From NCBI GenBank assembly GCA_024516035.1, contig CM044955.1, positions 57,648,650-57,712,649 on the forward strand: DNA of 64,000 nucleotides. Direction: 5' to 3'. The notes below the pieces were generated by a model, which did not search any database, had not been told where the DNA came from, and saw nothing but the letters and a program-made list of their open reading frames with translations. The position numbers and the translations under genes are program-made. Origin of the DNA: Bactericera cockerelli (taxonomy: Eukaryota > Arthropoda > Insecta > Hemiptera > Triozidae). Below, in pieces: positions 1 through 12,200 of this stretch (the first letter of the stretch is position 1; the number at the start of each line of letters is the position of its first letter).

Positions 1-2436
1 TTTTTGGGCCCGACCCGGGCCTTTTAAAAAAAATTTGGGGGGCCCAAACCCCAAAAGGGGGGCTTTTAAAAAAAATTTCCCCTTTTTAAAACGTGATTTC
101 TGGGTAAAAAAAAATCAGGTAAGGGCTCAAAAAATATTTTTAAAAAACTTAAAAGTTTTTCCCCTGTAAAGGGGCGTTTTTGTACTAAAAAAAATAATTT
201 GCTATTTTTGTTTGTAAATTTTTTTTTTTTAAAAAAATTAAAAGGGGCCCCCCCCAAAAAAATTTTTTTTGTTTCTCGAGATAGTTTCCAAACAATTTTT
301 CTGGGATTTTTATGGGAAATTTTTATCTTTAAAACCCCTTATTTTTTTGTACAAGTTACCCCAAATTTTTAAAAAAAAGGTGCTGAAAGGCAGATGCATT
401 TAGATATGGCTTCCCCCAAAAAGGGCTTTGGGTCACGTGAAAAACATTTGTTTAAAAAAAAACTGGTCCAAAATCCTGTTGGCATTCCAAGGGCCTGCCC
501 AAAAAACCCCGGAATCTTTTCCCCAAAAATTTTTCGGGAAAAATGAGAAAGGTTTTAACCTTTCTCCAGGGAAAAGGGGACGCCACCCTTCCCCCAAAAA
601 TTCCCAAAAGGGGAAAAGAAGGAGGAGGTGAGAGAAAAGAGGGGAGAGAGGGAGAGAGTTTAGAGAGAGGGGGGAGAGAGAAGAAAAAGGAAGAGAAAAG
701 GGGGGAAAAGGTTTTTCCCCTTTTCCTTCTGGGGGGGAACTAAGGGGCTAAAAAAACCATTTTGGGTTTTAAAAAATTTTTGTAGGAAAAACCCTTTTGT
801 TACATGGGGTAAAAAAAATGGCAAAAAGTCTTTTTTTTGTAGCCCCAAAAAATTTTTTCTGGTCTGGCGTTCGGCCCCGGGGGGGACTGCTTACACCCCG
901 AGCTATTTGTGACTTTAAAAGTTTTTTCCCCTTTTAACTTAAAAAAAAATGTTTTTTAAATCCCCTTTTTTTTTAATCAAAATAGTATAAAAATAAAAAA
1001 AAAATGCAAAAGTTTTTAAAAAAAATATTAATTTTTTTTTTTTAAAAACTTATATAAATTTCCCAACCTAAAATTTGTTAAATTTAAAAAGTTTTGTTTA
1101 TGATAAAAAAAAACCTACCAACATTTTTACCTGGATTTATTCATTTAAAAACCCAAAAATTTGTTTAAAATTTGCTATTTTTTTTTTTTTCTCGTGGGGA
1201 AAATAAAAAAAACCCATCCTTTAAATTATAAGGCAGTCCTCGGGGGGTTACATGAATAATAATTTGTGTATTGTGATACCAATGTATCTATTTTAAAAAA
1301 CCCAATTTTTGAGGGGATTACCCCCAAAAAAAACCAAAAGTTTTGGTGTAACAAAAAGGAAATACAGGTTGAATAAAATTATTCCACAGATTTTTTTTTG
1401 ATTTTAAAAAAATTTTTCCACGGAAATTTTTAAAACGGTCATGCGTTTATACACTCTTAGCCCCACCACATCAGCAAACCACTGACAATCTGAGAAGCCC
1501 CAAAAAATTTCATTTGGAATTATTTTCCCAAACCCGGCGTGAAGGGGAAGTAGACCGCGGTATTCAAAAAAAGCAATGTAAACCCTTTTTTTAAACAATA
1601 CAAGGACGCCCCCTTTACACTTCAGCTAGAAACCCCCTTAGGGTTTTTGGAGTTTTTGGGGGGAAAAACCCTAATTTTTTTTACCCGAAGATCCCCTGAT
1701 AAAAATCGTAAAATTATTTTTTAGCCTCCTGGGGGGGGCCGAAAAAAATTTTAAAAAAAAATTTTAAACTTTCCCTGTCTGTGCCCCAAATTTTTTGGAC
1801 CAAAAATCAAAATGTTTTAAATTTGGTATAGGCCAGGGCCCTCGTTGTGGCCGCTTGCTAAGGGGAAAAACGGCCTTACGTTAGTTTGGAATATGTCCCT
1901 TAGAAGAAAAAAGGGTTGGGTTTTGGAAGAGATTGTAAATTTTTATTTTTTTTTACCATTATTTGGCTGTATAAATGTTCTACTAAAAAAAGATTTTTTA
2001 AAAAATAGAAAATAAATAAAGCATGACGCCCCTTAGGGTTTTTGGGACGACGGTTTTTTAATGCCCACCGGGGCTCTTGGGACTGCCCGACTTTCTTTAA
2101 ATCCTCATGAGTCTGAAGATTGACTACTGCCTTCCCTGCATCCTTATTAGATCTTGAAGATTTTTTGCCTTTCCTTGGCCCCTCAGGTGTTTTTGGGAGG
2201 CTGAACCCCTTGCTTGTGTGTTCCTGTGGTGCGATGCTTTTCTTTCCTTTTGGGATGCGGGTTGAAAAAACCCTCTGGACCCATCATTATTCAGTTGGCT
2301 GGCGAAATGCTGGAACAAAGAATAATAAAAATAATAATTCCGTGTCCGCGAGATAGGTATTGTAACCAATTTACGGTGGTTTGGGGTTATTGGAGCCCGA
2401 TCCAACGTCTAGGCTCCTTTCATGCCATTTTTTTAT

Positions 2437-2650
2437 TTGGTTTTAACGTCCCGGGCTTGAGGAGACAGCGGGGGTTTTCCCCCCATTCGCTGGGAATGTA
2501 CAGGGGCCCACATTAAAGTCACCCCCCCAGGGTGGGCCGGAATTTTCCAGCCCCCTGTTTCGGGGAACCGAAGTTTTTGTGCGAAAAATCTGCCTCCAAC
2601 GGGAACGAAACCGGATTTGGACTAGGGCGTAGTCACAACCGTTAGCCACG
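2437..2650 (-). repeat. Degraded tRNA-headed modular SINE
   Basis: Read on the minus strand, a tRNA-like head (2550-2650, with a GTGGCTAACGGTTG A-box-like motif) is followed by the body and GACGTTAAAAC tail that also follow the 5S-like head of the SINE at 36124-36385. Shared landmarks are a CCGGCCC..CTGGG stretch, a GCGAATGG..GG stretch, AAAACCCCCG and GACGTTAAA. Homopolymer noise prevents an exact alignment. This is one of two copies suggesting that a tRNA head and a 5S head share one body. Confidence 0.5.
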
Positions 2651-3394
2651 GGGCTGGTAATTAATCAGTATAAACAGAAAGTGGAAGTTTTTTGTGTACC
2701 TTGACTGAATATAAAACTACCTGGACAGCTGTTTTTGAGCTTATTTGCTTCATCACAGGTAATATTTCGAATTCCTGTCATCAAAACCTCTCTTTTTAAA
2801 CATATAAACGAAAAGTGGGAAGGTTTTTATGAGGAGTGGTTGACAGGAGCCCTGTCCTGGGGGGAAAAAGTTTATCGTTTTTTAACCCCCATATTTTTTT
2901 ATTAATTTTTTTATTGAATATTTTTTATTAAATAAAAAACAAAAAAAAACAAAAAATAAAAACAAAATTTTTGGATTTTCTTAAAAATCAGAGCTAATTA
3001 ATTTTTAACAAATAATTATAAAAGCACTGTAAAACACTAGTGTAGGATAACATACAAAATTTCAATCAAAAGGATGTCCCCTTCCGAGATAGTAAAAATA
3101 AACCCCCTGTGTGAATTGTGAAGGGGGCCACTCAATCGGGGTGCAATATATAGTTCCCGATTTCTAAATTGGGGTTAAGGAGGTTTTTTTAGTGGGTTCG
3201 CCAAATCCCATTCTCCCCCTCTCATAGTCGGTTGGGCCGTTTTCGAAGCTGGGATTTGTAATAAAACTATGTGTTTATATCCGTGGCCCCCGCTCTTGGG
3301 GGTTTGGTTTTTTGCTATTTTTCTATCGGGGTTTACTGTTTCCCTTGGAACTTTTTCGCCCCGTAAAAAAAAAAAAAAAAAAAAAAAACCCTAA

Positions 3395-3701
3395 AAAGTC
3401 TCCCAAATGGTCCAAAAATTGTCGAAATCCGTTCAGTTTTTGAGATTTTTCCCTTTAAGAAATGCATTTAAAAGACCGACACAGACACGTACCCCGTTGC
3501 TCAAGGGGGGTTTTAAAAATCCGAAATTTTTAAAAAAAAAAAAATTTAAAAAGGGGCAAATATATTTAAAATTTAAATTTCAAAAACAAACCGATCCCGT
3601 TTTTTAAAAAATTTTCTAAAGAAAAAAGAAATCGGTGAAAAAAAAAAAAAAAAAAAAACTAACACAATTTGATTTCTAATATTGAAATTTCCGGAAGTAA
3701 A
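3395..3701 (+). repeat. Family H element, degraded 3' portion
   Basis: It contains the family landmarks in order: a TCGAAATCCGTTCAG..GAGATTT motif near 3420-3450, an AGACCGACACAGACACGT stretch near 3475, and the terminal hairpin ending in CCGGAAGTAAA at about 3701. The clean copy at 51201-51910 supplies the comparison. Base-level accuracy is poor here. Confidence 0.5.
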
Positions 3702-3898
3702 ATGGACTTACTTAGTGTAAGGATAGGGTGGGGGAAGAAAAATCGAAATCACTGGGTTTGGGAAAGGAAATTTTTTGCTGGGGACCTCCCGGTCCCGGCT
3801 AAAATTTTTAATAATAAAAAATCCCCCTTTTTAAAACTGCCCGTTTAAAGACTTTTTAAAAGCCCACCCTTCTTTCGTAAGCCCGGGGCCCAATTATT

Positions 3899-4010
3899 TG
3901 TGGTAAAAACCACAAGGGGAGGTACTTTTTTTGTCCCGGGGGGGTTTTCGAACCCACAACCCTCTGAATCTGGATTCACACAGTGCCGCCTTTCCCTGAG
4001 CTAGGGACAT
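3899..4010 (-). repeat. SINE D (tRNA-derived), degraded fragment
   Basis: On the minus strand it reads as a tRNA-like head: a GCTCAG-type A box next to the GGGACA start, a GGCGGCACTGTG stretch, and a GGGTTCGAA B box. The same order is seen cleanly at 22634-22860 and 31401-31576. Confidence 0.55.
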
Positions 4011-4854
4011 TATAATTTAGAAATATTGGGCCGTAGTAAAGAGATGGTGAGCGAAAAAAATAATCAAAATATTTTTTAAAATTAATTGTTCTTCTTTTTT
4101 CATTTTTTAAATTTGCAAAGGGCCCCAAAAAATGAAAAACAACCAAAAAACCTGATATCCCCAAAATACACTTCGTGTGCAAAAGACCCCAAAAAATAAC
4201 AATCCTTTATAAAAAAACATCAAAAAAAAAAATGCTTTGACTTGCCGAGTTTTTAATTTTAAAATTTTGGGCGTTGTTAAAAAGCAGAAAAAGGGAAAAA
4301 TATGCCCAAACGCGTTGATTCCTATACTTGAGACTCTTTTTTGGGCAGATAATTAGTTCACAAAAATTTGGGCCCTTTATTTGAATCAGTCCCTTTTTAG
4401 ACATCGTTTTAAAGGGAAATTTTTCTATTTAAAAAAGGTTGTTATTTTCTTGGGGTCTTTTGCCACGAAGTGTTTTTTTGGGGGGGAAAAATACATCTCA
4501 CCAAGCAATTTTGATGATGGAATTTTATCTTTTGAAGGTGGGATACCCCGGTATTTGTTGATGATGTTTATTATTTTTGAAAAAAAAAACTGAAACTTAA
4601 AAAAGCACTGAGGTTGGTTAAACTTTAAATTATTTTATTTTTTTTCACAGAAAAAAAAAATTTTTACAAGAAAAAAACCGGTTTTACTTTAGGTCCTGTG
4701 CGAATGGCTGGTTTTGGTTTTGTTTCGGGGTGGGGGTCCTTTCCCAGGGTCTCCTTTCTTGTTTTTTTGCGAAGGAAAATTTTATTCTGCTGAGCAGCCC
4801 GGTGCTATCGCCCGAAAAAAATTTTAAAAAAATTTGAAATCCAAAAATTAAAAC

Positions 4855-5095
4855 CCCTTGCCTTGGGGTCCCGGGTTCGTCCCCCGTGCCGAAAAAAAAT
4901 TTGTATTCTTAATTTTGTTACAGTTTTTGAAGGGTTTTTCCTTCCGGTGCGCTCGTGTTGCCCCCGCACCTTTTGGGGGTTTTGGGGCACTTTCCCCAAG
5001 GGGGGGGCTCTACGGGAAGGGCAGGTCAAACAGCCACACGCTACGAGCTCCTTTTTCAGGCAGAAAAAAAAAAGGCTTAAAACATCACTTTTTTT
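4855..5095 (+). repeat. SINE A (tRNA-derived), degraded copy
   Basis: The B-box-like GGGTTCGTCCCCC is followed by the family body: a TTGTTACAG motif, a CCTTCCGGTGCGCTCGTGTTG motif, a short GGGGCTCTACGGG block and an A-rich tail with CATC. The same order is found at 14983-15270 and, reversed, at 18196-18491 and 41553-41830. The A-box half is not readable through the homopolymer noise. Confidence 0.6.
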
Positions 5096-5689
5096 CTTTT
5101 CCTTTTTTTTTTTTTTTTTAAATTTTGGTGAAAACGAAAACGATTTTTTCCAAATTTTTTTTTAATGAAGAAGGGGTCTTGAAATTTTGAATGAGCGTTA
5201 ATAAAAGTATTGGTTCGAGTGAAATTTGTGACGTGAAAAAAGGAGGCCGCCGTGGAAAAAAAAAAAAGGGCCAAAAAAAAACCCCGGTTATACTTTTAAA
5301 AAAACCCCATCAGTGGGGGAAAAAAAAATCTTTTTGTAAAACTTTTCATTTAGTGTAAGTCAATTATTATGAAAATTAATAAAACTTTCAAATTTGTACT
5401 ACGTTGGTAGGTCTCTAGGTGAAAAATCCCCAAAACCTTATTAACAAAAAAAGAATTTATTAGGCCCTTAAAAACAATTTAAATATCTGGATTTGAAAAT
5501 CCAAGCCACAACCAAATTGCCCGTTTTTAAATGCGCTATGAGGGTTTTCCCCCCCCCGAAGGCGTGGTTTTTTTTTTTTTTTAACGTCGCAAAAAAAAAT
5601 TTGTTAGGTTTAGTTAAGAAAAATAATTTTAAATTTGGGGCTTGGGAATCGTCCCAGTACCCTTTTTAAAAACCCTAATGGGCTGGGTA

Positions 5690-5805
5690 CCCGGGGTCCC
5701 GGGCCCACAAAACCCAAAAGGAAACCCAAATTCTGTGTGAAAAAAGCTCAAAAACCCCGGGTTCTGGACGGGGGCAGGGCACAACCGTAACGCCACGGGG
5801 TGGGT
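5690..5805 (-). repeat. Possible tRNA-headed SINE fragment
   Basis: On the minus strand a CCCCGTGGCGTTACGGTTGT motif near 5800 resembles the tRNA-like head at 19915-20058 (GTGGCGTAACGGTTGGGAC). A CACACAGAATTTGGG segment then resembles the linker there. The region is noisy and the call is tentative. Confidence 0.35.
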
Positions 5806-7036
5806 TAAAAATTCCCTTTGCTCAATACTCCATTTTGCGTGTTCAAAAAAAATTCTAGGGACACTTTTTTCCCCTGCCTGCTTAAGTAAAAAAAAAAAAA
5901 ATTTTCTGAATAAAAAAGGGTTTGAAAACCCCCCGTGCAGAATTTTTCCCCAAAAAATTAATTTGGGTTTTTGTGACCCCCCAAATAAAAAGGGGGAAAA
6001 GGAAAAAAGGGTTTACCCCTTAACCGGGGGTGGTTACCTTGAAAAAAAAAAACACAAAAGAGGTTATTTTTTTTAAATTTTATTATAACCCCTTTGATGA
6101 TAAGCCGGCGGATTTTTAACCTGGAGCGGTGGAAAAAGGGGGGTTTTTCAGCGAAAATTTTAAGAAAAAGGGGTTTGGTGTGTGCTATCAAAAGTGTTTA
6201 CACAAAAGGGTTTCCCTTTTTAAATTTTTAATTTTTTTTTCGCTTTTTCGATTTTAAAAAGACTTAAAAGCAAAAAAATTTTGAGAAACGGGGCGGTTCT
6301 GAAAGGAAAAAAAAAAAAAAGGAGAAGAAGAAAAAAAAAGAGATTGAAAAAATTTAAAAATTCAAAGACGAAAAAAAAAAGGTAGAAAACATCCCAATTG
6401 AAAAAAGAAGAAAAAGTGGAAAAAAAATTGCAGAAATTTATCTTAACGGCCCCTGACAAATGCGTCCCTTTTCGTCTTATCGATTTTGCGCGGGGAAAAT
6501 GATTGCAGCAAAGGGGCCCATGTCTCGGCTAGCAAAAAAGGGCCCCTGCCCCCCCCCCCTCAATCGTGCCCCCCCCCCCCCCCCCCTCTCCCCCCCGGGT
6601 AAATTGTCCCTGTCACAAAAATCCCCCCAGCCCTTCCGGTCAGCATTTTTCCCTTTTTGGGGAAAAAGAAAGGGAAAAAAAAAAGGTTGTGTTGTTTTGG
6701 TCCCCTTTAAAAGTTATGAGTGGACCTCTGATTCCCCCAAGAGTGTTAGCGGAGTATAGAACTAAAAAAGAAAAGGAGGGACGTTCTGTTTCGTTTTGGG
6801 GAAAAAAAAAAAAGGGGGGGGGGATCCCACGGTGGCGGGGTTATAGCATTGGGGCCCCAAAACATTGGTTTTACCCCTTCTTTGTAATAAAAAATTTTTA
6901 TTTTGCCTTCTATACGTCATACCCCCCTTTCCGGGGGCGTAATGGTTGTGCCCCGCCCTACCCCGAGTTCCCGAGTTAAAATCCGGGTTTTTGGGCCCCC
7001 TTTTTTGGAAAATTCGTCCCTTCCCAAAAATGAGGC

Positions 7037-7125
7037 TGGCTTTTTTCCCGGGCCCCCCGGCGGGTGAGGTTAATGTGGGTAGGGGGTAAAGTTTTCCCCG
7101 CAAATGGAGGGTAAAACCCCCCCCC
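7037..7125 (+). repeat. Modular SINE body fragment (degraded)
   Basis: A GCGGGTGAGGTTAATGTGGG motif and GCAAATGGAGGGTAAAACCC match, in order, the body of the full SINE at 36124-36385 (GGGTGAGGTCAATGTGAG .. GCGAATGGAGGGTAAAACCC). No head is recognisable. Confidence 0.5.
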
Positions 7126-8167
7126 TTAAACAAAACAATAGGACGTTAAACCAATAGAATCCAAAAGCCCCCAAAAAAACTATTTTTTTGTTTTCCCCTT
7201 TTCCTTTTTTTTGTATCATTTTTTGTACGTAGTACCCCTTTTTATATAATGGTTTAATTCCCCCCCAAAGGAAAGAAAAAAAAAAATTCTAAAACCCGGT
7301 TTTCCCCCAAAAAAAATTTTCCCTTTAAAACCACAAAAAGCACCTCGTTTTTTTTTTTGGCCAAAATCATGCAATGTCAGTGTGGAAAAAAAAGCCTTTT
7401 TGGGGGGGGTTTTGGGGGCGGTGTTTAATTTCCATCGGGGGGTTTTTAATTTTTTAAAAGGATATTTTTTTTTTGCCTTAAAATTTTTTTTTTGGGCTTT
7501 TTGGGGGTTTTAAAATTTTTTGAAATTTTTTCCCCCGGGAGGTTAAAATTTCCCCCCGGGGGGCCCCCTGGGGGTTGCCATTTCCCTTTAGATTTTTTAA
7601 ATTGGGGGGCTGGGGGGGTTGATGAATTAAATTTTTCCCTTTTTAAACCCAAAAAAAAAAGAAATTTTTAAAACAAACCCCCGGGGGAAAAAAATTTTAA
7701 ACCCTTTTTTTTAGGAAAAATTTTTGGCCCCCCCCGTAGTCTTTTTTAAATTTAAAAACATCGCCAAACCATTTTTCCTTTTTGTAAATTTTTTTGTTTT
7801 GCCAACCTACTTTTAGGGCCCCAAAACCCTTTGGGGGGGTTTCCCCCGGGGGGGCCCGGTCGGGAGAATTTGGCCTTTTTTTTGGTTTTGTTTTAAAAAT
7901 TGAATTTAATTAAAAAATTTGGGTTTGAAAATTTTTTTTAAAATTTTTGGGCCCCCCCCCAGCCAGATTCTTTTTGTTTTTTAAGTCCTTTTCCAAACAA
8001 AATTTTCCCTCCGGTTTTTTTTTAACAACCCCCGGTTTTTTTTTAAAATTTGTTGAAAACCCCCTTTTTTGGTTTTTTTCCAAAAAATTTTTTTTGGGGG
8101 GAAAAAAAACCTTTATTGGGGGGCCTTTTTTTTTGGGTCCTTCCGGACAAAAAATTTTTTTTTCCCC

Positions 8168-8269
8168 CCCCCCCCGCAATTCCCCCCCCAAAAACCCAAA
8201 AGGGGAGGGTTTTTAAAATTTAAAACCCAAAAACCCCCCCCCGGAAAAAACCCCCCCCCCCAAACCCCC

Positions 8270-8311
<42 letters not shown>

Positions 8312-8720
8312 AAAAAACCCCCCCAAAACCCCCCCCAAACCCCCCCCCCAAAACCCCCCCCCCCCCCCAAACCCCCCCCAACCCCCCCCCCCCCCCAAAA
8401 ACCCCCCCCAAAAACCCAAAAACCCCCCCCCCCCCCCCCCCCCAAAACCCCCAAACCCCCCCCCCAAAACCCAAAAACCCCCCCCCCCCCCAAAACCCCC
8501 CACCCCAAAAACCCCCCCAAAAAACCCAAAACCCCACACACCCACCCAAACCCCCAAAAAAACCCCAACAACCCAAAAACAAAACCCCCCCCCACCACAC
8601 CCCCCCCACAAAAACCCCCCCCCCCCCCCCCCCCCAAAAACCCACCCCCCCCCAAAAAAACCCAAACCCCCCCCAAAAAACCCCCCCCCAAAACCCCCCA
8701 AACCCCCCCAAAAACCCAAA
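8168..8720. repeat. Poly-C/A low-complexity tract
   Basis: About 550 bases consist almost only of C runs separated by short A runs. Long proline-rich frames on one strand and glycine-rich frames on the other are compositional and are not called as genes. The tract sits in the worst part of the low-quality segment. It may be a real C-rich microsatellite distorted by sequencing or a pure artefact; I favour artefact. Confidence 0.8.
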
Positions 8721-11639
8721 ATTTTTTTTTAAAAAAAACCTGATTTTTTTTTCCCCCCTATTTTTCCCCCCCGGGTTGATGGCCCCCCCAAAAAATGAAA
8801 AAAATTTTAAAAAACCCCCTTTTAAAAAAGGGAAAAAAATTTTAAAAAAAAGTCTTTTTGGAAAAAAAATTTTTTTAAAGTTTCCCCCCTTTTTTTTTTT
8901 AACCCCCTTGTTTAAAACCTATCAAAATTGGCCCGGGTTTTAAAAAAAGCCCCCTTCAAAAAATTTCTGCGGGGGTTTTGGGTTTTTAAAAAAAATTTTC
9001 GGAAAAATAAAATTTTTTAAAAAAACTAATTTTTTACCCCCAAATTTTTTTCTTAATTTTATTTAAAAATGGGGAATTTCATAAAAAAATTTTTCCAAAA
9101 AGCGGATTGTAAAAATTTTGGTTTCCTTTTAAAGGGGGATTTGTATAAAAAATCATTACATCCCCCTAAGAACTTTTTTTAAAAATGTTTGGGGGGGGAA
9201 AACCCCGGTTTTTTTGGGAAAGGGGGGGCCAAAATTTTTTTAAAAAAATTTTTAAAAAGGGAAAAATATACCCCTTTTTTTTTTATTTTTCCCCTTTTTT
9301 TTCCCTTTAAAAAAATTTTTTTTTCCCAAATTATTTGGGCTGGAAAAAAAAGGGGAAAAATTGGGGTTTCCCAAAAAATTGGGGCCAAATTTGGGGAAAA
9401 TTTCCCCGGAATCCTTTGGGGGAAAAAAAGGCTTTGGGTTTTAAAATTGGGGAAAAAAGCAATTTCTCAAAAAAAAATAAAAAAAAAATTTTCCTTTTTG
9501 GAACCCTTTTTTTTTTAAAATTTCAAAAAATTCCCCCCTTTAAATTATTTTAAAAATTGGGGTTTTTTTAAAATGGGGAAAAATTTTAATGAAAAAGGTT
9601 CGCGGGTTTTTTGGGGAAAAATTTTTTTAAAAAAGAATTTTTTTTTTTCCCCTTTCACCAAATTTCCCCCCGAACCCCCAAATTTTTTTTAAAACCCCCA
9701 AAAAAATCCTAAATCCCCCCAATTGAAAAAAATTTAATTTTTTTTAAACGAAAAACCCCAAAACCCTGAAAAAGGCACTATTTGCAAATTTAGAAGTAAG
9801 TGCAATTCTCGCTGAAAGTTCAAAAAAAAATTTGCATGCAATCTGCCCGTAGAGAAATCTCCTAATTTCCCTGCTAAAATCCTATGCCTGAAACTATGTT
9901 GGAGTCTTGTAATGAAAGAAATAGGACCCCATTCGGATTGTTTGAAATATCATAGGAACACATTGGGCCCTTTTAAATGGGGGGAAAAAAGGAAAAAGTG
10001 TCAGGCATAGAAGCAGTGATTTAACATCAACTTATTTTTTAAACCCCAATCTATTTTTTTTACATAGAGGTCAATCGTCTCACCATTTTTGGGGATTTCC
10101 AAATTTTTAAAGGATTTTTCCGGCAAAGGTGAGTTGGGTTTGCGAAGTTTACCCCCCTTTGTCGCATTTTAACGAATTTGGTGGGGGCATAAAAAAGGTC
10201 CTGTACGAGTTCGGGCGGTTTTAAATTTGATGTACCTACATAATTTTTATAAAGAAAAAATTAAAAAGGGGGGGGGTTTTGCAAAACCCATTTTTCAAGA
10301 TTTGAGGCAGTGGAGAAACGATGATGTTAAGTTCTTTACAAATTTAAACCCGCAAAAAATGTTCATCCCCATTTGTTTTGTATCCATTTGTCCAAACTAT
10401 CACTATTTCTTCTACCCCTTTTGGGTTAAAAATTTTTTTTTTTTCTGGGTGTTTGGGGTCAAAACCCCAGCTCTGTGGGAAATTATGCCTTATCAGGCCT
10501 ATGTTTCCTTTTTTTGTCCAAAGGGTTTTGAACCCTCTTCTATCTTATTTTAGCTCTTTCCCCAAAAGAGCTTTGTGGTTGGGATGAGATGTGGCCATAG
10601 CTTTTTTTACAAAGATGACTCCCCCCCTCTTTTCTCTTCAAAAAATTTATCACCTTGCTTAATTTTGGGCCCCTTTTTCATAAAACTTTTTCCCCCATTA
10701 TGTTCATCCAGACATGTACGAGTATTAGAGGATTTTGGGGAAGGGGAAAACCCTGGATTTTCGCAGCAGTTTATTTTGGCACATTTTTCACGAACCCAAA
10801 AAACAGACTGCATTTTTTTCGTTTCTAAAATTTTTAAATACTCTAAAAGGGTTTCATACCCTTTTATTATTAGTTGGTTTTTGCCCAACCTCATCAAGAA
10901 AATAACACCCCAAAAAAAGCCCACCCTTTGGGCCCAACATTTGACTCCCGGGCGAAATGAAATTTTCAGTGTTTGAAAAGTCGGAAATCTGTTTTCGGTG
11001 TAAAATTTTTTTTTTTTGTGTAAAATTTTCGAAAAAATTTTGCTTATATTTTCCTGGGGGCGAATTTGGGGCCCAAAAACCAAGGGCTATCAAAATTTTA
11101 AAAAATTGAAATCTTTTATGCATACAGGGGGGTTTGCTTTCCCCCAACCCGGGGTTCAAAATTGCCCCGTAAAAAAAGGGGGGGGTTGTTATTTTAAAAA
11201 GTCATAAAATTTCCCCAAAAATTTTTTCTCCAAAAATTTAAAGGTCAAAAAGTATATGAATGGGAGAGATAAACAAATAGCCCTGCTAAAGTCAAAATTG
11301 ACTTTTTAGGGAGAATTTTTATCATTAGTAGTGTGGTTTCCTCCCCTAAAATGTTTTTTTTTCTCCCTTTTGTGGGGGGGATTTCTCCTTCCCCACCAAA
11401 AGATGAAAAAAGAGTAAGGGGTTTATAAAGGCTTTAAAAAATTAAAGGGGTTTTGGGGGGAAAATTAGTAAAAATTTTTGGGAAATTTTAAAATTTATTT
11501 TAGTTTGTGGTTTTGTTTACAGGAGGAAAAAAAGGTAAACTATTAAGAAAAATAGTTTGGCCCCCGATAAAAACAATTTTCAATTATCACCGAAACGCAA
11601 GATGCCCCTTTTTTGGTTTTTTTTTTTAAACTTTACTTT

Positions 11640-11745
11640 CAACATTTCATGGTCACATCCCCGGGGGGTGTTCCACTCCATTCGCAGGAAAATCCCAAAA
11701 ACCCGCTACCACATTAAAACCCCCCGGGCTGGGTTGGGCCGGAAA
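11640..11745 (-). repeat. Modular SINE body fragment
   Basis: The reverse strand carries the body landmarks GGCCGG..CAGCCCGGG, GCGAATGGAGTGG and a GGTCACATCC-like stretch in the order seen in the full 5S SINE. What lies beyond its 5' side (11745-11850) is not identified and may be another head type. Confidence 0.45.
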
Positions 11746-12099
11746 GCCAGCATTTCCCCAAGTCTTCCCCTGTGGACTTTTGGGTTCTGTTCGGTGTCCT
11801 GCGAGGGGCCGTTATATTTAACGCGCCATCGCCCTACATGGATGAGCCTTTCCCCCCTTCATAAACCCCATTGCTGAAATTTTTTTCGTTCTGTATTATT
11901 AATTTTTTTTAAAATTTTTTTAAATAGGACATAATTTTTAACTGTCCAAAAAAGAAATTAAAAAAAAAATTTAAAAAAAAAAAGAATAATAAAAAAAAGG
12001 AAAAAAAAGGGATAAACCCCTTGATCTCTTCTTCTTTCTTTTTTTCCGCAAAACCCCGGGGGGCGTTGTTAAAAACCTAAAATGTGGTTTTGGTTTTGG

Positions 12100-12200
12100 C
12101 CCCAAGTTTAGGGCCCGGATGCCTTCCTAACGCCAACGATTCTATTTGTTTTAACGTCCGGGGTTGGGGCGGGGGTTTTACCCTCCATTCCAGATAAAAA
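12100..12200 (-). repeat. Modular SINE 3' part with GGCGTTAGGAAGG tail
   Basis: On the minus strand: GGAATGGAGGGTAAAACCCC, then GACGTTAAAAC, then TTGGCGTTAGGAAGGCATCC. The last motif also occurs after the body at 41855-41985. It resembles the 3' tail shared by RTE-type LINEs and their SINEs in other animals (recalled family knowledge, not searched). Confidence 0.5.

Noticed and set aside
8069..8743. Long proline-rich frame (224 codons) and glycine-rich frames on the other strand
   Set aside because: They follow from the poly-C/A composition of the tract; no motif, and the region is low quality.
10575..11083. Overlapping frames of 133 and 158 codons on opposite strands
   Set aside because: Low-quality region, no recognisable domain, and both frames are made of homopolymer-derived codons.
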